This document shows, piece by piece, positions 42,785-51,446 of a stretch of 64,000 nucleotides of DNA. The translations under genes and the position numbers were made by a program. The notes under the pieces are model-generated. The model saw only the letters and a program-made list of their open reading frames with translations. It did not search any database and had not been told where the DNA came from. Within the stretch, counting starts at the first letter, position 1; every line of letters begins with the position of its first letter. The DNA comes from Ruegeria arenilitoris (GTDB taxonomy: Bacteria; Pseudomonadota; Alphaproteobacteria; Rhodobacterales; Rhodobacteraceae), in contig NZ_WQHP01000009.1 in the NCBI RefSeq assembly GCF_013035315.1, forward strand, positions 98,789-162,788, in the 5' to 3' direction.

Positions 42785-44092
42785 ATGCCTCGTGACTATC
42801 TGAAAAAGGCGACCCTGACGGCGCAATCCCATGCCTCCGAGGTGCATGATACGGTCAAGACCATCCTGGCCGATATCGAGGCCGGTGGTAATGCCAAGGC
42901 GCTGGAGTACGCGGCCAAGTTCGACAAGTTCGAAGGCAATGTCCTGATGACTCAGGACGAAATCGACGCGGCAATTGCGAAGGTGCCGGAAAAGCTCAAG
43001 GCCGACATCCGCTTCGCCCACGACAATGTGCGCCGTTTTGCTGAAACGCAGAAAGCCACTGTGTCTGATGTGCAGATGGAGATTGTGCCCGGCTTCATCG
43101 CTGGTCAGAAGGCTATCCCGGTCGACGCCGCGGGGTGTTATGTACCCGGGGGCCGCTATAGCCACATCGCCAGCGCCATCATGACGGTGACCACGGCCAA
43201 AGTTGCCGGTTGCCGCCATATCACCGCCTGCTCGCCGCCCCGGCCGGGTGAGGGTGTTGCGCCCGCAATCGTCTACGCGGCACATATCTGCGGGGCGGAC
43301 AGCATTCTTGCGATGGGTGGTGTTCAGGGAGTGGCTGCGATGACCTATGGATTGTTCGGTCTGCCGCGCGCGAACATCCTAGTGGGTCCGGGCAACCAGT
43401 TCGTCGCTGAAGCCAAGCGTATACTCTACGGCAAAGTCGGCATCGACATGATTGCGGGCCCGACCGACAGTTTGATCCTGGCGGATGGTTCAGCAGATGC
43501 GATGGTGGTGGCCACCGACTTGGTGAGCCAGGCCGAGCATGGCTATAACTCACCTGTCTGGCTGGTGACAGATGACCGCAATCTGGCGCAGAAAGTCATG
43601 GAATTGGTGCCGACATTGATCGACGACCTTCCCGAACTGAACCGCGAAAACGCTGCCGCAGCGTGGCGCGACTATGCCGAGGTCATTGTCTGCTCGGATC
43701 GCGAAGAAATGGCAGCCTGCTCTGACGAATACGCGCCCGAGCACCTGACCGTTCAGGCCGAGGATTTGGATTGGTGGCTGGGCCGCCTCACATGCTATGG
43801 GTCATTGTTTCTGGGCGAAGAAACAACGGTGTCTTATGGTGACAAGGCGACGGGCACGAACCATGTGCTGCCGACCTCTGGCGCGGCCAGCTACACCGGC
43901 GGTTTGAGCGTCCACAAGTACATGAAGATCGTGACCTGGCAGCGCGCCACGCGCGAAGGGTCAAAATCCATCGCCGAGGCAACCGCGCGTATCTCGCGTC
44001 TTGAAGGGATGGAGGGGCATGCCCGCGCGGCTGATATTCGATTGGCAAAGTACTTCCCCGACGAACAGTTCGACCTGACCGCCGATGGATGA
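42785..44092 (+). CDS. hpsN: Sulfopropanediol 3-dehydrogenase (HpsN; HisD superfamily)
   Basis: A 435-residue HisD-family enzyme: GPGNQFVAEAKRILYGKVG, GIDMIAGPTDSL, PEHLTV with the Glu-His pair near residues 319-320, and GTNHVLPTSGAASYTGGLS. It is distinct from the true hisD of this window. It sits between a TRAP transporter, two dehydrogenases and sulfopyruvate decarboxylase, as expected for HpsN, which oxidises (R)-2,3-dihydroxypropane-1-sulfonate to (R)-sulfolactate in two NAD-dependent steps with zinc. The assignment rests mainly on context and on HisD membership. The stop overlaps the next start by eight bases. Confidence 0.85.
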   Translation: MPRDYLKKATLTAQSHASEVHDTVKTILADIEAGGNAKALEYAAKFDKFEGNVLMTQDEIDAAIAKVPEKLKADIRFAHDNVRRFAETQKATVSDVQMEIVPGFIAGQKAIPVDAAGCYVPGGRYSHIASAIMTVTTAKVAGCRHITACSPPRPGEGVAPAIVYAAHICGADSILAMGGVQGVAAMTYGLFGLPRANILVGPGNQFVAEAKRILYGKVGIDMIAGPTDSLILADGSADAMVVATDLVSQAEHGYNSPVWLVTDDRNLAQKVMELVPTLIDDLPELNRENAAAAWRDYAEVIVCSDREEMAACSDEYAPEHLTVQAEDLDWWLGRLTCYGSLFLGEETTVSYGDKATGTNHVLPTSGAASYTGGLSVHKYMKIVTWQRATREGSKSIAEATARISRLEGMEGHARAADIRLAKYFPDEQFDLTADG

Positions 44093-44846
44093 CCCGCGTG
44101 CGTTGTTTGATCTGACGAGGCGGGTCGCTTGTGTCACCGGGGCAAGCTCGGGCCTTGGCCGACGGGTTGCGCTGGTGCTGGCTGCCGCTGGCGCGCGTGT
44201 GGTCGGCGTGGCGCGTCGGGCAGAGGCATTGGCCGAACTGAAGGCTGAAGCTGGCGACAACGTAGAGACTGTTGCCGCCGACGTTGCGGACCGGTCCGGC
44301 ATTGAAAAGCTGGTTGATCAGATCGCCCAACCCTTTGGCGCACCGGATATCGTTGTCCATGCTGCGGGTATCAACACACGCGAAATGGCTGATGATGTGA
44401 CTGCCCAAGGCTGGGACCAGACGCTGGCGCTGAACCTGAGCGCGCCGTTCTTTCTGAGCCAGGCCATGGTGCCAATGATGAAATCCAAAGGGTGGGGTCG
44501 GATCGTGAATTTCGCCTCGTTGCAGACCACCCGCGCTTTTCCCGGCGGTATCGCTTACGGGGCCAGCAAGGCCGGGGTGGGCCAGTTGACCAGGGCCATG
44601 GCCGAAGCGTGGTCGTCGCATGGCATCACGGCCAACGCGATTGGGCCGGGTTTCTTCCCGACCGAGCTGACCCAGACCGTGTTTGATGACCCTGACCGCG
44701 CCGCCCGCAACGCGGCGCAAACCTGTACGAACCGAAATGGACGTCTGCAGGACATAGATGGCCCGATCCTGTTCCTGTGCTCACCTGCCTCTGACTATGT
44801 CACCGGGCAAGTGCTGATGGTTGATGGAGGATTCACGGCGAAATGA
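44085..44846 (+). CDS. Short-chain dehydrogenase/reductase, probable DHPS 2-dehydrogenase
   Basis: A 253-residue SDR with cofactor loop TGASSGLG (18-25), catalytic Ser145, Tyr158 and Lys162 in YGASK, and the usual C-terminal YVTGQVLMVDGGF. In known DHPS pathways two dehydrogenases, HpsO and HpsP, interconvert the enantiomers through the 2-ketone so that HpsN can use the racemate. This gene and the next are their probable equivalents; I do not assign which letter. It is coupled to hpsN and the zinc enzyme by overlapping starts. Confidence 0.8.
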   Translation: MDDPRALFDLTRRVACVTGASSGLGRRVALVLAAAGARVVGVARRAEALAELKAEAGDNVETVAADVADRSGIEKLVDQIAQPFGAPDIVVHAAGINTREMADDVTAQGWDQTLALNLSAPFFLSQAMVPMMKSKGWGRIVNFASLQTTRAFPGGIAYGASKAGVGQLTRAMAEAWSSHGITANAIGPGFFPTELTQTVFDDPDRAARNAAQTCTNRNGRLQDIDGPILFLCSPASDYVTGQVLMVDGGFTAK

Positions 44847-45823
44847 AAGCGGTTGTGTATCAAGGTGTTGAAACTCTGGCCTACGAGGATGTCCCCGACG
44901 CCACACCGGCATTCGGTGAGCATCTGATCCGGATCGAGGCCGTCGGAATTTGCGGCTCGGACATGCATGCTTACCTGGGGCACGATGCGCGCCGTCCTGC
45001 GCCTCTTATACTGGGGCATGAGGCTGCAGGTACCATCGTTGGCGGCCCACGCGACGGGGCACGTGTGACGATCAACCCACTGGTGACGTGTGGCGTTTGC
45101 CCGGCCTGCAAAGCCGGACGGGAAAACCTGTGCCCGGATCGCCAGATTATCTCGATGCCGCCGCGCGAAGGGGCCTTTGCCCAGTTTGTCGCCATGCCAG
45201 AATTCAACCTCGTCGAGGTGCCGGATCACGTGAGTTTTGAACAAGCTGCGCTGGCCGAACCGCTGGCCGTCAGCTGGCACGCCGTCCGTTTGGGCCTTGA
45301 GGCGCTGCACCCCGCGATGGACCGACAAGCCCTTGTAATCGGTGGCGGTGCGATCGGGGTTGCCGCGGCCTTGGCACTGAACGCCTCGGATGTTCAGGAT
45401 GTGGTCATCGTTGAGCCGAACGCGGCAAGGCGGGCTTACCTGCAAAGGTTTGGCGCATTCCGTGCATTGGAGGCCACCACTGAAAGTTTCGCGCTGGTGA
45501 TCGACGCGGTGGGGTATTCCGCAACCCGTGCCGCCGCCTCACAATTGGTCGCGCCGGGTGGTGTGATTGCTCATGTTGGCCTTGGCGAAGACACCGGTGG
45601 TCTGGATGTGCGCCGTATGACCTTGCAGGAAATCACATTTATCGGCACCTATACGTATACAGCCGAGGATTTTCGCAACACCGCGCAAGCCATTTTCGAT
45701 GGGCGTTTAGGTGCGCTGGACTGGATCGAACAGCGCGCTTTGTCTGACGCACCAGATGCGTTTCGGGAATTACGGAGCGGCGCGGTTGCCGCCCCCAAGA
45801 TCATCCTCGCACCCTGGGATTAG
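44843..45823 (+). CDS. Zinc-dependent alcohol dehydrogenase, probable DHPS 2-dehydrogenase partner
   Basis: A 326-residue medium-chain dehydrogenase. Catalytic zinc ligands Cys37 (GICGSDMHAY) and His59-Glu60 (GHEAAG), structural-zinc cysteines Cys83, 86, 89 and 97 (VTCGVCPACKAGRENLC), and a nucleotide-binding fold beginning ALVIGGGAIGVAAAL are all present. Family members oxidise polyols such as sorbitol or threonine; here the operon implies a diol sulfonate. Overlap ATGA with the SDR gene indicates coupled synthesis. Together the two could racemise DHPS. Confidence 0.8.
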   Translation: MKAVVYQGVETLAYEDVPDATPAFGEHLIRIEAVGICGSDMHAYLGHDARRPAPLILGHEAAGTIVGGPRDGARVTINPLVTCGVCPACKAGRENLCPDRQIISMPPREGAFAQFVAMPEFNLVEVPDHVSFEQAALAEPLAVSWHAVRLGLEALHPAMDRQALVIGGGAIGVAAALALNASDVQDVVIVEPNAARRAYLQRFGAFRALEATTESFALVIDAVGYSATRAAASQLVAPGGVIAHVGLGEDTGGLDVRRMTLQEITFIGTYTYTAEDFRNTAQAIFDGRLGALDWIEQRALSDAPDAFRELRSGAVAAPKIILAPWD

Positions 45824-45846
45824 ACCGGGCAGAAACGGAGGTAATC

Positions 45847-46257
45847 ATGTATAAGAAAATTCTGGTACCAATGGCATTGGATCATGGAATTTCCCCGCAC
45901 ACGCTGGAAGTTGCGCAGGCCTTGTCGGCCGAAGGGGCCGAAATCGTCGCTCTGCATGTCTATGAGATGCCACAGGGGAGCGTGAGCGCTTATCTCGACA
46001 AAGATGTGGTTGCCGAAGGGTTCCGCGACGCGCGCAATCTGCTGCGTGACAAGGTTTCAGGGCTAGAAGGTGTTCAACCCGAAATCGTCAAAGGGCACAC
46101 AGCCCGGACCATCATCGACTATGCAACAGACAACAGCTTTGACTGTATCGTCATCGGCTCACACAAGCCGGGCATCAGCGACTACTTTCTTGGATCGACC
46201 GCCTCGCGCGTCGTCCGTCACGCGCCTTGCGCCGTGCATGTGCACCGCAGGCTATAA
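45847..46257 (+). CDS. Universal stress protein (UspA family)
   Basis: A 136-residue single-domain Usp: N-terminal KKILVPMALDHG, and the ATP-binding loop GSHKPGISDYFLGSTASRVV that matches the G-x2-G-x9-G-S/T pattern. ATG at 45847 follows a strong CGGAGGTAAT ribosome site. Usp proteins are often encoded next to TRAP transporters, where some bind and regulate the membrane subunits; that role is plausible here. Confidence 0.85.
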   Translation: MYKKILVPMALDHGISPHTLEVAQALSAEGAEIVALHVYEMPQGSVSAYLDKDVVAEGFRDARNLLRDKVSGLEGVQPEIVKGHTARTIIDYATDNSFDCIVIGSHKPGISDYFLGSTASRVVRHAPCAVHVHRRL

Positions 46258-46305
46258 CCCGTCAATCGCGCCTCGTGCGCCCCATACAGGACTGACATAT
46301 CGGAT

Positions 46306-46812
46306 ATGAACATAGACAAGAAGATCACCGACGATCTGGTGGCCAACGACATCTCGTTCGTCACCACGGTTCCGTGCAAGCAATTGGCCGGGGTCATCGC
46401 GGAAATCGACGAGCGAGATGGTATCTATCACATTCCCTCGAACAAAGAGGACGAAGGGATGGGCCTGTGCGCTGGTGCCTGGATGGGTGGAAAACGACCC
46501 GCCATCATCATGCAGAACACGGCCATCGGCGTGACCATCAACACGCTTGCAACGCTGATTCAGTACTACCGAATGCCGTTGCCGATGCTGATTTCGTACC
46601 GAGGTGAACTGCGCGAGCCGATCGCCTGTCAGGTCGAAATGGCGGTTCACACCAAGGCGCTGCTGGCGCAGCTGAACATCCCGACCTATCACTTCCACAA
46701 TCAGGAAGATGTCGCGGAACTGGACGCAATCTTGAAATACACCTTCATGTGCAACAAGCCGGTCGCCATTCTGACCGATGCCAATTTCTGGGGAGGCTAC
46801 GGCGACCAATGA
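46306..46812 (+). CDS. comD: Sulfopyruvate decarboxylase, alpha subunit
   Basis: 168 residues of the N-terminal (PYR) half of a thiamine-diphosphate decarboxylase. The segment IPSNKEDEGMGLCAGAWMGG contains the activating glutamate (about Glu48), and QNTAIGVTINTLATL follows the ComD pattern. With the beta subunit it converts sulfopyruvate to sulfoacetaldehyde and CO2. In bacteria ComDE functions in sulfolactate/DHPS degradation, feeding Xsc. Its last four bases overlap the comE start. Confidence 0.85.
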   Translation: MNIDKKITDDLVANDISFVTTVPCKQLAGVIAEIDERDGIYHIPSNKEDEGMGLCAGAWMGGKRPAIIMQNTAIGVTINTLATLIQYYRMPLPMLISYRGELREPIACQVEMAVHTKALLAQLNIPTYHFHNQEDVAELDAILKYTFMCNKPVAILTDANFWGGYGDQ

Positions 46813-47366
46813 TACGTTCTGAAATCCTGAAAGAAATCGCGCCGATCCTGCGGGACCAGCTTGTGGTATGTAACATTGGTATTCCCAGCCAGGAATTGCA
46901 TGCGATCGACGATCAGCCGACCAATTTTTACATGCTGGGCACAATGGGTCTGGCCTCATCCATCGGTCTGGGGCTGGCTCTGTCGCAACCTGAGCCGGTG
47001 ATCGTAATCGATGGTGACGGGTCGGTTCTGACTAACCTAGGCACGCTGCCAACCATCGCGAACAATGTGGCTGACAACTACATCCTGCTGATCGTCGACA
47101 ATGGCTCTTACGGTTCGACCGGGGATCAGCCCACTTATGCGGGACAGAAAACCTCATTGGCGAAAATGGCCGAGGCGGCTGGCTGCGACCGGGTCATCGA
47201 GTGTCAGGCCGAAGACACAGGGCGCGTTCTGCAAGAGGCATTGGACGCCAAACAGATGACGATCATCGTCAGTAAATGTGACAGCGGAAACGCCAAGATG
47301 CCGCCGATCACGATGGACCCGGTGGTGATCCGCGACCGGTTCATGAAGGCGGTGCAAGCAGGCTAA
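46809..47366 (+). CDS. comE: Sulfopyruvate decarboxylase, beta subunit
   Basis: 185 residues of the C-terminal (PP) half: the thiamine-diphosphate/Mg motif starts at IDGDGSVLTNLG and ends at IANN (GDG at 69-71, Asn-Asn at 85-86), and NGSYGSTGDQPTY is the phosphate-side loop. Coupled to comD by an ATGA overlap. It is the last gene of the sulfonate operon; a strong terminator follows 18 bases later. Confidence 0.87.
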   Translation: MIRSEILKEIAPILRDQLVVCNIGIPSQELHAIDDQPTNFYMLGTMGLASSIGLGLALSQPEPVIVIDGDGSVLTNLGTLPTIANNVADNYILLIVDNGSYGSTGDQPTYAGQKTSLAKMAEAAGCDRVIECQAEDTGRVLQEALDAKQMTIIVSKCDSGNAKMPPITMDPVVIRDRFMKAVQAG

Positions 47367-47384
47367 GTGCGGCACCCGAACTCA

Positions 47385-47414
47385 AACGCCGCCCATTCCA
47401 GGGCGGCGTTTTCC
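47385..47414. terminator. Intrinsic, probably bidirectional terminator after comE
   Basis: AACGCCGCCC and GGGCGGCGTT form a ten-base-pair stem with a six-base loop followed by TTCCTT. It separates the sulfonate operon from the converging outer-membrane-protein gene. Confidence 0.85.
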
Positions 47415-47482
47415 TTGCTGCAGGTTAGGCAAGCCAGGTTCAGCGGACGGGCAGTCTTGGCAGGAACCGGCTGGTCGATACG

Positions 47483-48235
47483 TCAGAATCGATAAGTCGC
47501 CCCAATCACAGGCCCCGATTGCGAGAACTTGAAATCGTTTCCGTTGATTTCATGATCGAATGAGATGTAGCGGTATCCGAGCCGAAGCAGCCATCGTTCG
47601 TTGATTGCATAGTCGGCCGTCAGCAACACCTGCCAGGTTTCACTGTCATTGGTGAAGCCGCCATAGTCAAAAAAGCCGGTGCCCGACCACCTGTCGTTAA
47701 AGGCCGTGCGAGCTCTGATCCCGATCACCGGATCAGTCCAGTTGGAGTTTACGTTGACAGATCGACCTGGTGCGGTGCCGGGCAGCACGGTGAAGCCTGT
47801 TTCTGTTTTGAACCAACGGAAACCACCAGCCACGTCGACCAGGGTCGTATCGCTTGAATAGACTCGGTAGCCAAGGTAGCCGCTAAAGAACTGAGTGGTG
47901 AGGGCGGTTTCAACCCCTGAGCTGACGCCCCCCGGAGTGTCATTGCTGAACGTCAAATCCGTATAGTTATAGTCCGCCAGAATCGACCAGCGCCCGTTCG
48001 TAGCAGAAAAGGTGCCCATAAACGCCAAGTCAAGATTTTCCAGCGCGTCCGAGAAACTGAGCGTACCTTCCACCTTGCCCCGTGCCGTTTGCTGAGAGAC
48101 GTCTGTTTCGGGCGTAAACAGATAGATGGTCGCCGCATAGGACCAATCGGACAGTTGCGCCCACGAGGCCGTGGCCATTGGCATGTAGGACGCCGCTGCA
48201 ATTGCGGCAGTTGTCAAAAACCTCTTCAAGACCAT
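47483..48235 (-). CDS. Outer-membrane beta-barrel protein
   Basis: A 250-residue secreted protein. The signal peptide (MVLKRFLTTAAIAAASYMPMATASWA) is followed by alternating amphipathic strands (WSYAATIYLFTP, WSILADYNYTDLTF, FFSGYLGYRVYS, WLLRLGYRYISF) and ends GPVIGATYRF with a terminal Phe, the BAM-recognition signature. It resembles the small porin/OmpA-barrel group. It is the third gene of a minus-strand unit with DUF3179-like and sulfatase genes, so it may serve diffusion of sulfated substrates (inference). ATG at 48235 has GGAGGGG upstream. Confidence 0.75.
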   Translation of the reverse strand: MVLKRFLTTAAIAAASYMPMATASWAQLSDWSYAATIYLFTPETDVSQQTARGKVEGTLSFSDALENLDLAFMGTFSATNGRWSILADYNYTDLTFSNDTPGGVSSGVETALTTQFFSGYLGYRVYSSDTTLVDVAGGFRWFKTETGFTVLPGTAPGRSVNVNSNWTDPVIGIRARTAFNDRWSGTGFFDYGGFTNDSETWQVLLTADYAINERWLLRLGYRYISFDHEINGNDFKFSQSGPVIGATYRF

Positions 48236-48282
48236 TTTGCCCCTCCATTTTTTCCAAAATATCAGTCTTACTGAATTCAATG

Positions 48283-49527
48283 TTATTCGGCAGCTTCATC
48301 AGCCTGCTGCGCGCGTGGTCCGACGCGGTTGATATCGGTTTCCGGAAAGAATTCGGACCAGACATGCCAGAAAATACCTGCGCGCAGGGTTTCGACGCGC
48401 TGCAACTTTCCGCGATCCGACATCCCCCAGAAATCGCAGCGGGTCACGGGCTGCCCGCTGTCGTTGTACCAAACGCCAAGGCTTTCGTACTTTGGGTCCA
48501 GGCTGACAACGACGTCCCGCCCGCCGACATTGGCATTCACGATCCAGTTGTTCTCGACCACGAAATCATCGGTCCAGCAGGCGGCGTCCTGTCCAATCGT
48601 TATGCCCCAGACATAGGTCTTGTTCGGCAGCCGATCGTCCGAGCGGTCCATGTTGTCCATGACCGGCGCGTCCTCTTGATGTTGACGCGCAATCCCCCAG
48701 CCAAAGGTGATCTCGGTCACCATATCCAAGAGCCGCAGCAGAGGGTTGGACGAAGGGACGTTCATATACACCTCACCGTCCGGATATGCCTTTTGAAAGC
48801 CTCGAAATGTCATTCGAAATGTTGGCCAAGGCTGCATCTTGGCCTCGGGGCGCAGAGGGCATGCGGGGCCGTCGGCGTCGGCGTCGCGATCCGCCTCGCG
48901 AAACCCGTATATCTGTTGGATCGGCTCTCCGGTTTCGTTGTCCCGCAGGATCAGGTTGTTGCCATGCTGCGCCAGAACTTCAAGGTCCAGACGGTTTCCT
49001 TCGATGCGCGGGGCGTAACCTTGTCCCAGGTTCGCCATTGCGCAAAAGGTCATAACGATGTCCTCGCCGCCCAACCCATCGGCGTTCCCGGCCAAATGAG
49101 GGCGCATGATTTGCGCATCGGGGTGGGCGCGGGCATGGCCATTGTTTTCGATCACGATTACGGGCGCGGTCGGGCCGATGTATTTTCGGGCTTCGGAGAT
49201 TGGGAAAAAAGCCGCGTCATTCAGCTGATTTCGCAGCCCCAAGTGAACCCAAACATAAGGAAATCCATAGAGCACCAACACCAGCATCGCGCCAACAAGC
49301 CACAGCCAGAACGGACCACCGCCCAGCAGGAAATGCGCGAGCGTTGCGACTAGAAATCCGCCCAATCCAACCGCGATCAGGCGGTATTCGTGCCGAATGA
49401 ATCGGATCATGTTCTCGCGCTTAACCTTCAGCAGCATTTGCGAGACATCGCCCAGATCGCGAAAATAGACGAACCCGATACCCAGCGACACAAGCAGCCC
49501 CAGAGCGAAAATGATGTTTCCTGCCAT
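48283..49527 (-). CDS. DUF3179-like membrane-anchored protein
   Basis: A 414-residue protein with three N-terminal hydrophobic segments (NIIFALGLLVSLGIGFVYF, RLIAVGLGGFLVATLAHFLL, WLWLVGAMLVLVLYGFPYVW) and a large soluble domain. The string DIVMTFCAMANLGQGYAPRI followed by HGNNLILRDNETGEPIQQIYG resembles the DUF3179 core, which often has a lone conserved Cys. Function is unknown. It lies 62 bases after the sulfatase and 47 before the outer-membrane gene, implying one operon. Confidence 0.6.
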   Translation of the reverse strand: MAGNIIFALGLLVSLGIGFVYFRDLGDVSQMLLKVKRENMIRFIRHEYRLIAVGLGGFLVATLAHFLLGGGPFWLWLVGAMLVLVLYGFPYVWVHLGLRNQLNDAAFFPISEARKYIGPTAPVIVIENNGHARAHPDAQIMRPHLAGNADGLGGEDIVMTFCAMANLGQGYAPRIEGNRLDLEVLAQHGNNLILRDNETGEPIQQIYGFREADRDADADGPACPLRPEAKMQPWPTFRMTFRGFQKAYPDGEVYMNVPSSNPLLRLLDMVTEITFGWGIARQHQEDAPVMDNMDRSDDRLPNKTYVWGITIGQDAACWTDDFVVENNWIVNANVGGRDVVVSLDPKYESLGVWYNDSGQPVTRCDFWGMSDRGKLQRVETLRAGIFWHVWSEFFPETDINRVGPRAQQADEAAE

Positions 49528-49589
49528 TTGGATACCCTAATCGTTCAAATTCGAAAGCCAAACGGGCGCGCTGCCCGATTGGCCGGTTG

Positions 49590-51257
49590 TTATTGCTGGG
49601 GCGAGGCGCGTTTGATCATGAAGGCCTCGACCGCCTGCTGCGTTTCCGGTCGCAAGTTTTCGATCCCTTCATAGGGCACGCCGTAAGCGGGCGCTGTGTC
49701 AGGGAACTTTTCCTTTCGCGCCATGTGACGCCCCAGAATTCTGGCGAACTCCTGTCCGCCCCACGCGCCAACTTCGGTCGAGACCGAATACTGTTCGCGT
49801 GTGTCCCGATAAAGGTCGAAAAACTTTGCCAGAATTGCGCTTTCACCCGGCCCCGGCAGTTTCAGCTTAAGCTGATCCTTCACGATCGCCTCGGGCTTGT
49901 TGACCGAATAGATGATGACGTGGTCGCGGCGCGATTTGGTCTCATCGGCAAACAGCAGCGCGGCGGACTGATCCACGCCATCCACCAATCGGTCCCTCGG
50001 TATAAAGGGCTCCGCCCCTGCGAAGCGCGAGAGCGTTGTGTAAAGATCTGAGACATGGATAATGCTGTTCAGCAGCCCGTCAGCCTCAATCATGCCGGGC
50101 CAGCGGATGAACGCATCCACGCGGACGCCGCCCTCTGTCGTGTCGCCCTTGCCGCCCGCGTAGATGAGCGGAGTGAAGCCGGACTGTGGCGCGTATTTGG
50201 TGAAATGGCCGTTGTCGCCCATGACAACTACGACGGTGTTCTCGGTCAGCCCGAGCTCGTCCAGCCGTGCAAACAGATCGCCGAGCCATTCATCCAACAA
50301 CTGCATCTTGTCCACATAGAGACCGCCATTCACGCTTTCAGGCCCTGACCGGCCAGCGCGCGTGTTATCGAGTGGGATCATCGGCCAATACTGAAGGAAG
50401 AAAGGCGCGTCGCCAGCTGCCAGGCGGTCCAGTTCCTCCAGTGTCTTGTCCTGAAAGGCCTGGTTCATCTCATCGTACTTGGCGGCATTCCAGCGCTCGC
50501 CCGGCTCCATTCGAATCTCGCGGATGGGGCCGCCGGTCTCGCCTTCGATCACGGTCATCATCGCGGCCGCATCCGGGCGGAACCAGCTGTCCAGAGTGTA
50601 CTTGTCATCATAGTCTTTGATCGCGACCGAGACCTGTTCCTTGATCGCATCATCATTGAAGATCGTCAGTTGGCCCTGCTGGTGAATGGCGTGCTGGGCA
50701 TAATCGAACCCTTGGTTCATCGCCCAGCTTTCAGCGATGTCACCCATGTGCCACTTTCCAACATGGCTTGTGGCGTACCCGGCCTGTTTCAGCACTTCGG
50801 CCAGCGTCACCTCATCGCCCGGCAGGCCGAACCCCGCTATGTCGACGGTTGTGTCGCCCATGCCCATGCGAACGGGCAGCCGCCCAGTCATCTGCGCCAC
50901 GCGGGTAGGGGTGCACGAAGGTTCTGTATACATTCGCACCATGCGCATAGCTTGATCGGAAAAGTCGTTGATGTTGGGTGTCTCATACCCGCGCACTGCG
51001 TTCAGTTCGGGAATACCCATGTCGCCAAAGCCCATGTCGTCGATCAAGACACTAACGATGTTCGGCGGTTTTCCTGCGTTTCCGTCCCGAAAGGCGGCCA
51101 GAGCATCATCGACAGCGGCGTCGTCCTGCGCCCATTGCTCTGCGTGCTGTGCCTGCAGGATGTAAAACTCTGAATCGTGCTGAATTGGGCTTTCCTGAGC
51201 AACAGCCGCCGATACAGCAAGGCCTATCGGTAGAAGGGCCAAACATAGAAACTTCAT
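49590..51257 (-). CDS. Secreted sulfatase (formylglycine type)
   Basis: A 555-residue type-I sulfatase. Signal peptide MKFLCLALLPIGLAVSAAVA; metal-binding Asp73-Asp74 in SVLIDDMGFGDMG; the sulfatase signature CTPTR at 115-119 followed by MTGRLPVRMG, in which Cys115 would be converted to formylglycine; HVGKWHMGD and VVVVMGDNGHFTKYA supply other active-site residues. It would hydrolyse sulfate esters in the periplasm. A formylglycine-generating enzyme is not in this window. ATG at 51257 follows GGGGGAGATTGG. Confidence 0.9.
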   Translation of the reverse strand: MKFLCLALLPIGLAVSAAVAQESPIQHDSEFYILQAQHAEQWAQDDAAVDDALAAFRDGNAGKPPNIVSVLIDDMGFGDMGIPELNAVRGYETPNINDFSDQAMRMVRMYTEPSCTPTRVAQMTGRLPVRMGMGDTTVDIAGFGLPGDEVTLAEVLKQAGYATSHVGKWHMGDIAESWAMNQGFDYAQHAIHQQGQLTIFNDDAIKEQVSVAIKDYDDKYTLDSWFRPDAAAMMTVIEGETGGPIREIRMEPGERWNAAKYDEMNQAFQDKTLEELDRLAAGDAPFFLQYWPMIPLDNTRAGRSGPESVNGGLYVDKMQLLDEWLGDLFARLDELGLTENTVVVVMGDNGHFTKYAPQSGFTPLIYAGGKGDTTEGGVRVDAFIRWPGMIEADGLLNSIIHVSDLYTTLSRFAGAEPFIPRDRLVDGVDQSAALLFADETKSRRDHVIIYSVNKPEAIVKDQLKLKLPGPGESAILAKFFDLYRDTREQYSVSTEVGAWGGQEFARILGRHMARKEKFPDTAPAYGVPYEGIENLRPETQQAVEAFMIKRASPQQ

Positions 51258-51405
51258 TCCAATCTCCCCCAAGCGCCCCTGATTTTACACTGCTGGGCGC
51301 CTTTCACATTGAGATATTAGTATGTTTTCAGAAGAATTTCTACGCGCTGTTCAATTTGGTGAGATTGGGCAGGGGCAAGGCGCACGGGCGCGTGTTTCGG
51401 CGCTG

Positions 51406-51434
51406 TTGACTCAATATGTATCCAAGTGTATGCA
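51406..51434 (+). promoter_or_regulatory. Sigma-70-type promoter for the gntR-tcuAB unit
   Basis: TTGACT (51406-51411), a 17-base spacer and TATGCA (51429-51434) lie just before the GntR gene. The overlapping TGTATCCA-AG-TGTATGCA is an imperfect palindrome (6 of 8 positions) that could be the GntR operator, allowing autoregulation. Confidence 0.5.
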
Positions 51435-51446
51435 ACTGGACGCAAG

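Noticed and set aside
48178..49353. 391-residue plus-strand frame opposite the DUF3179-like gene
   Set aside because: Antisense of a gene with membrane helices and coherent spacing with its operon partners; no supported start.
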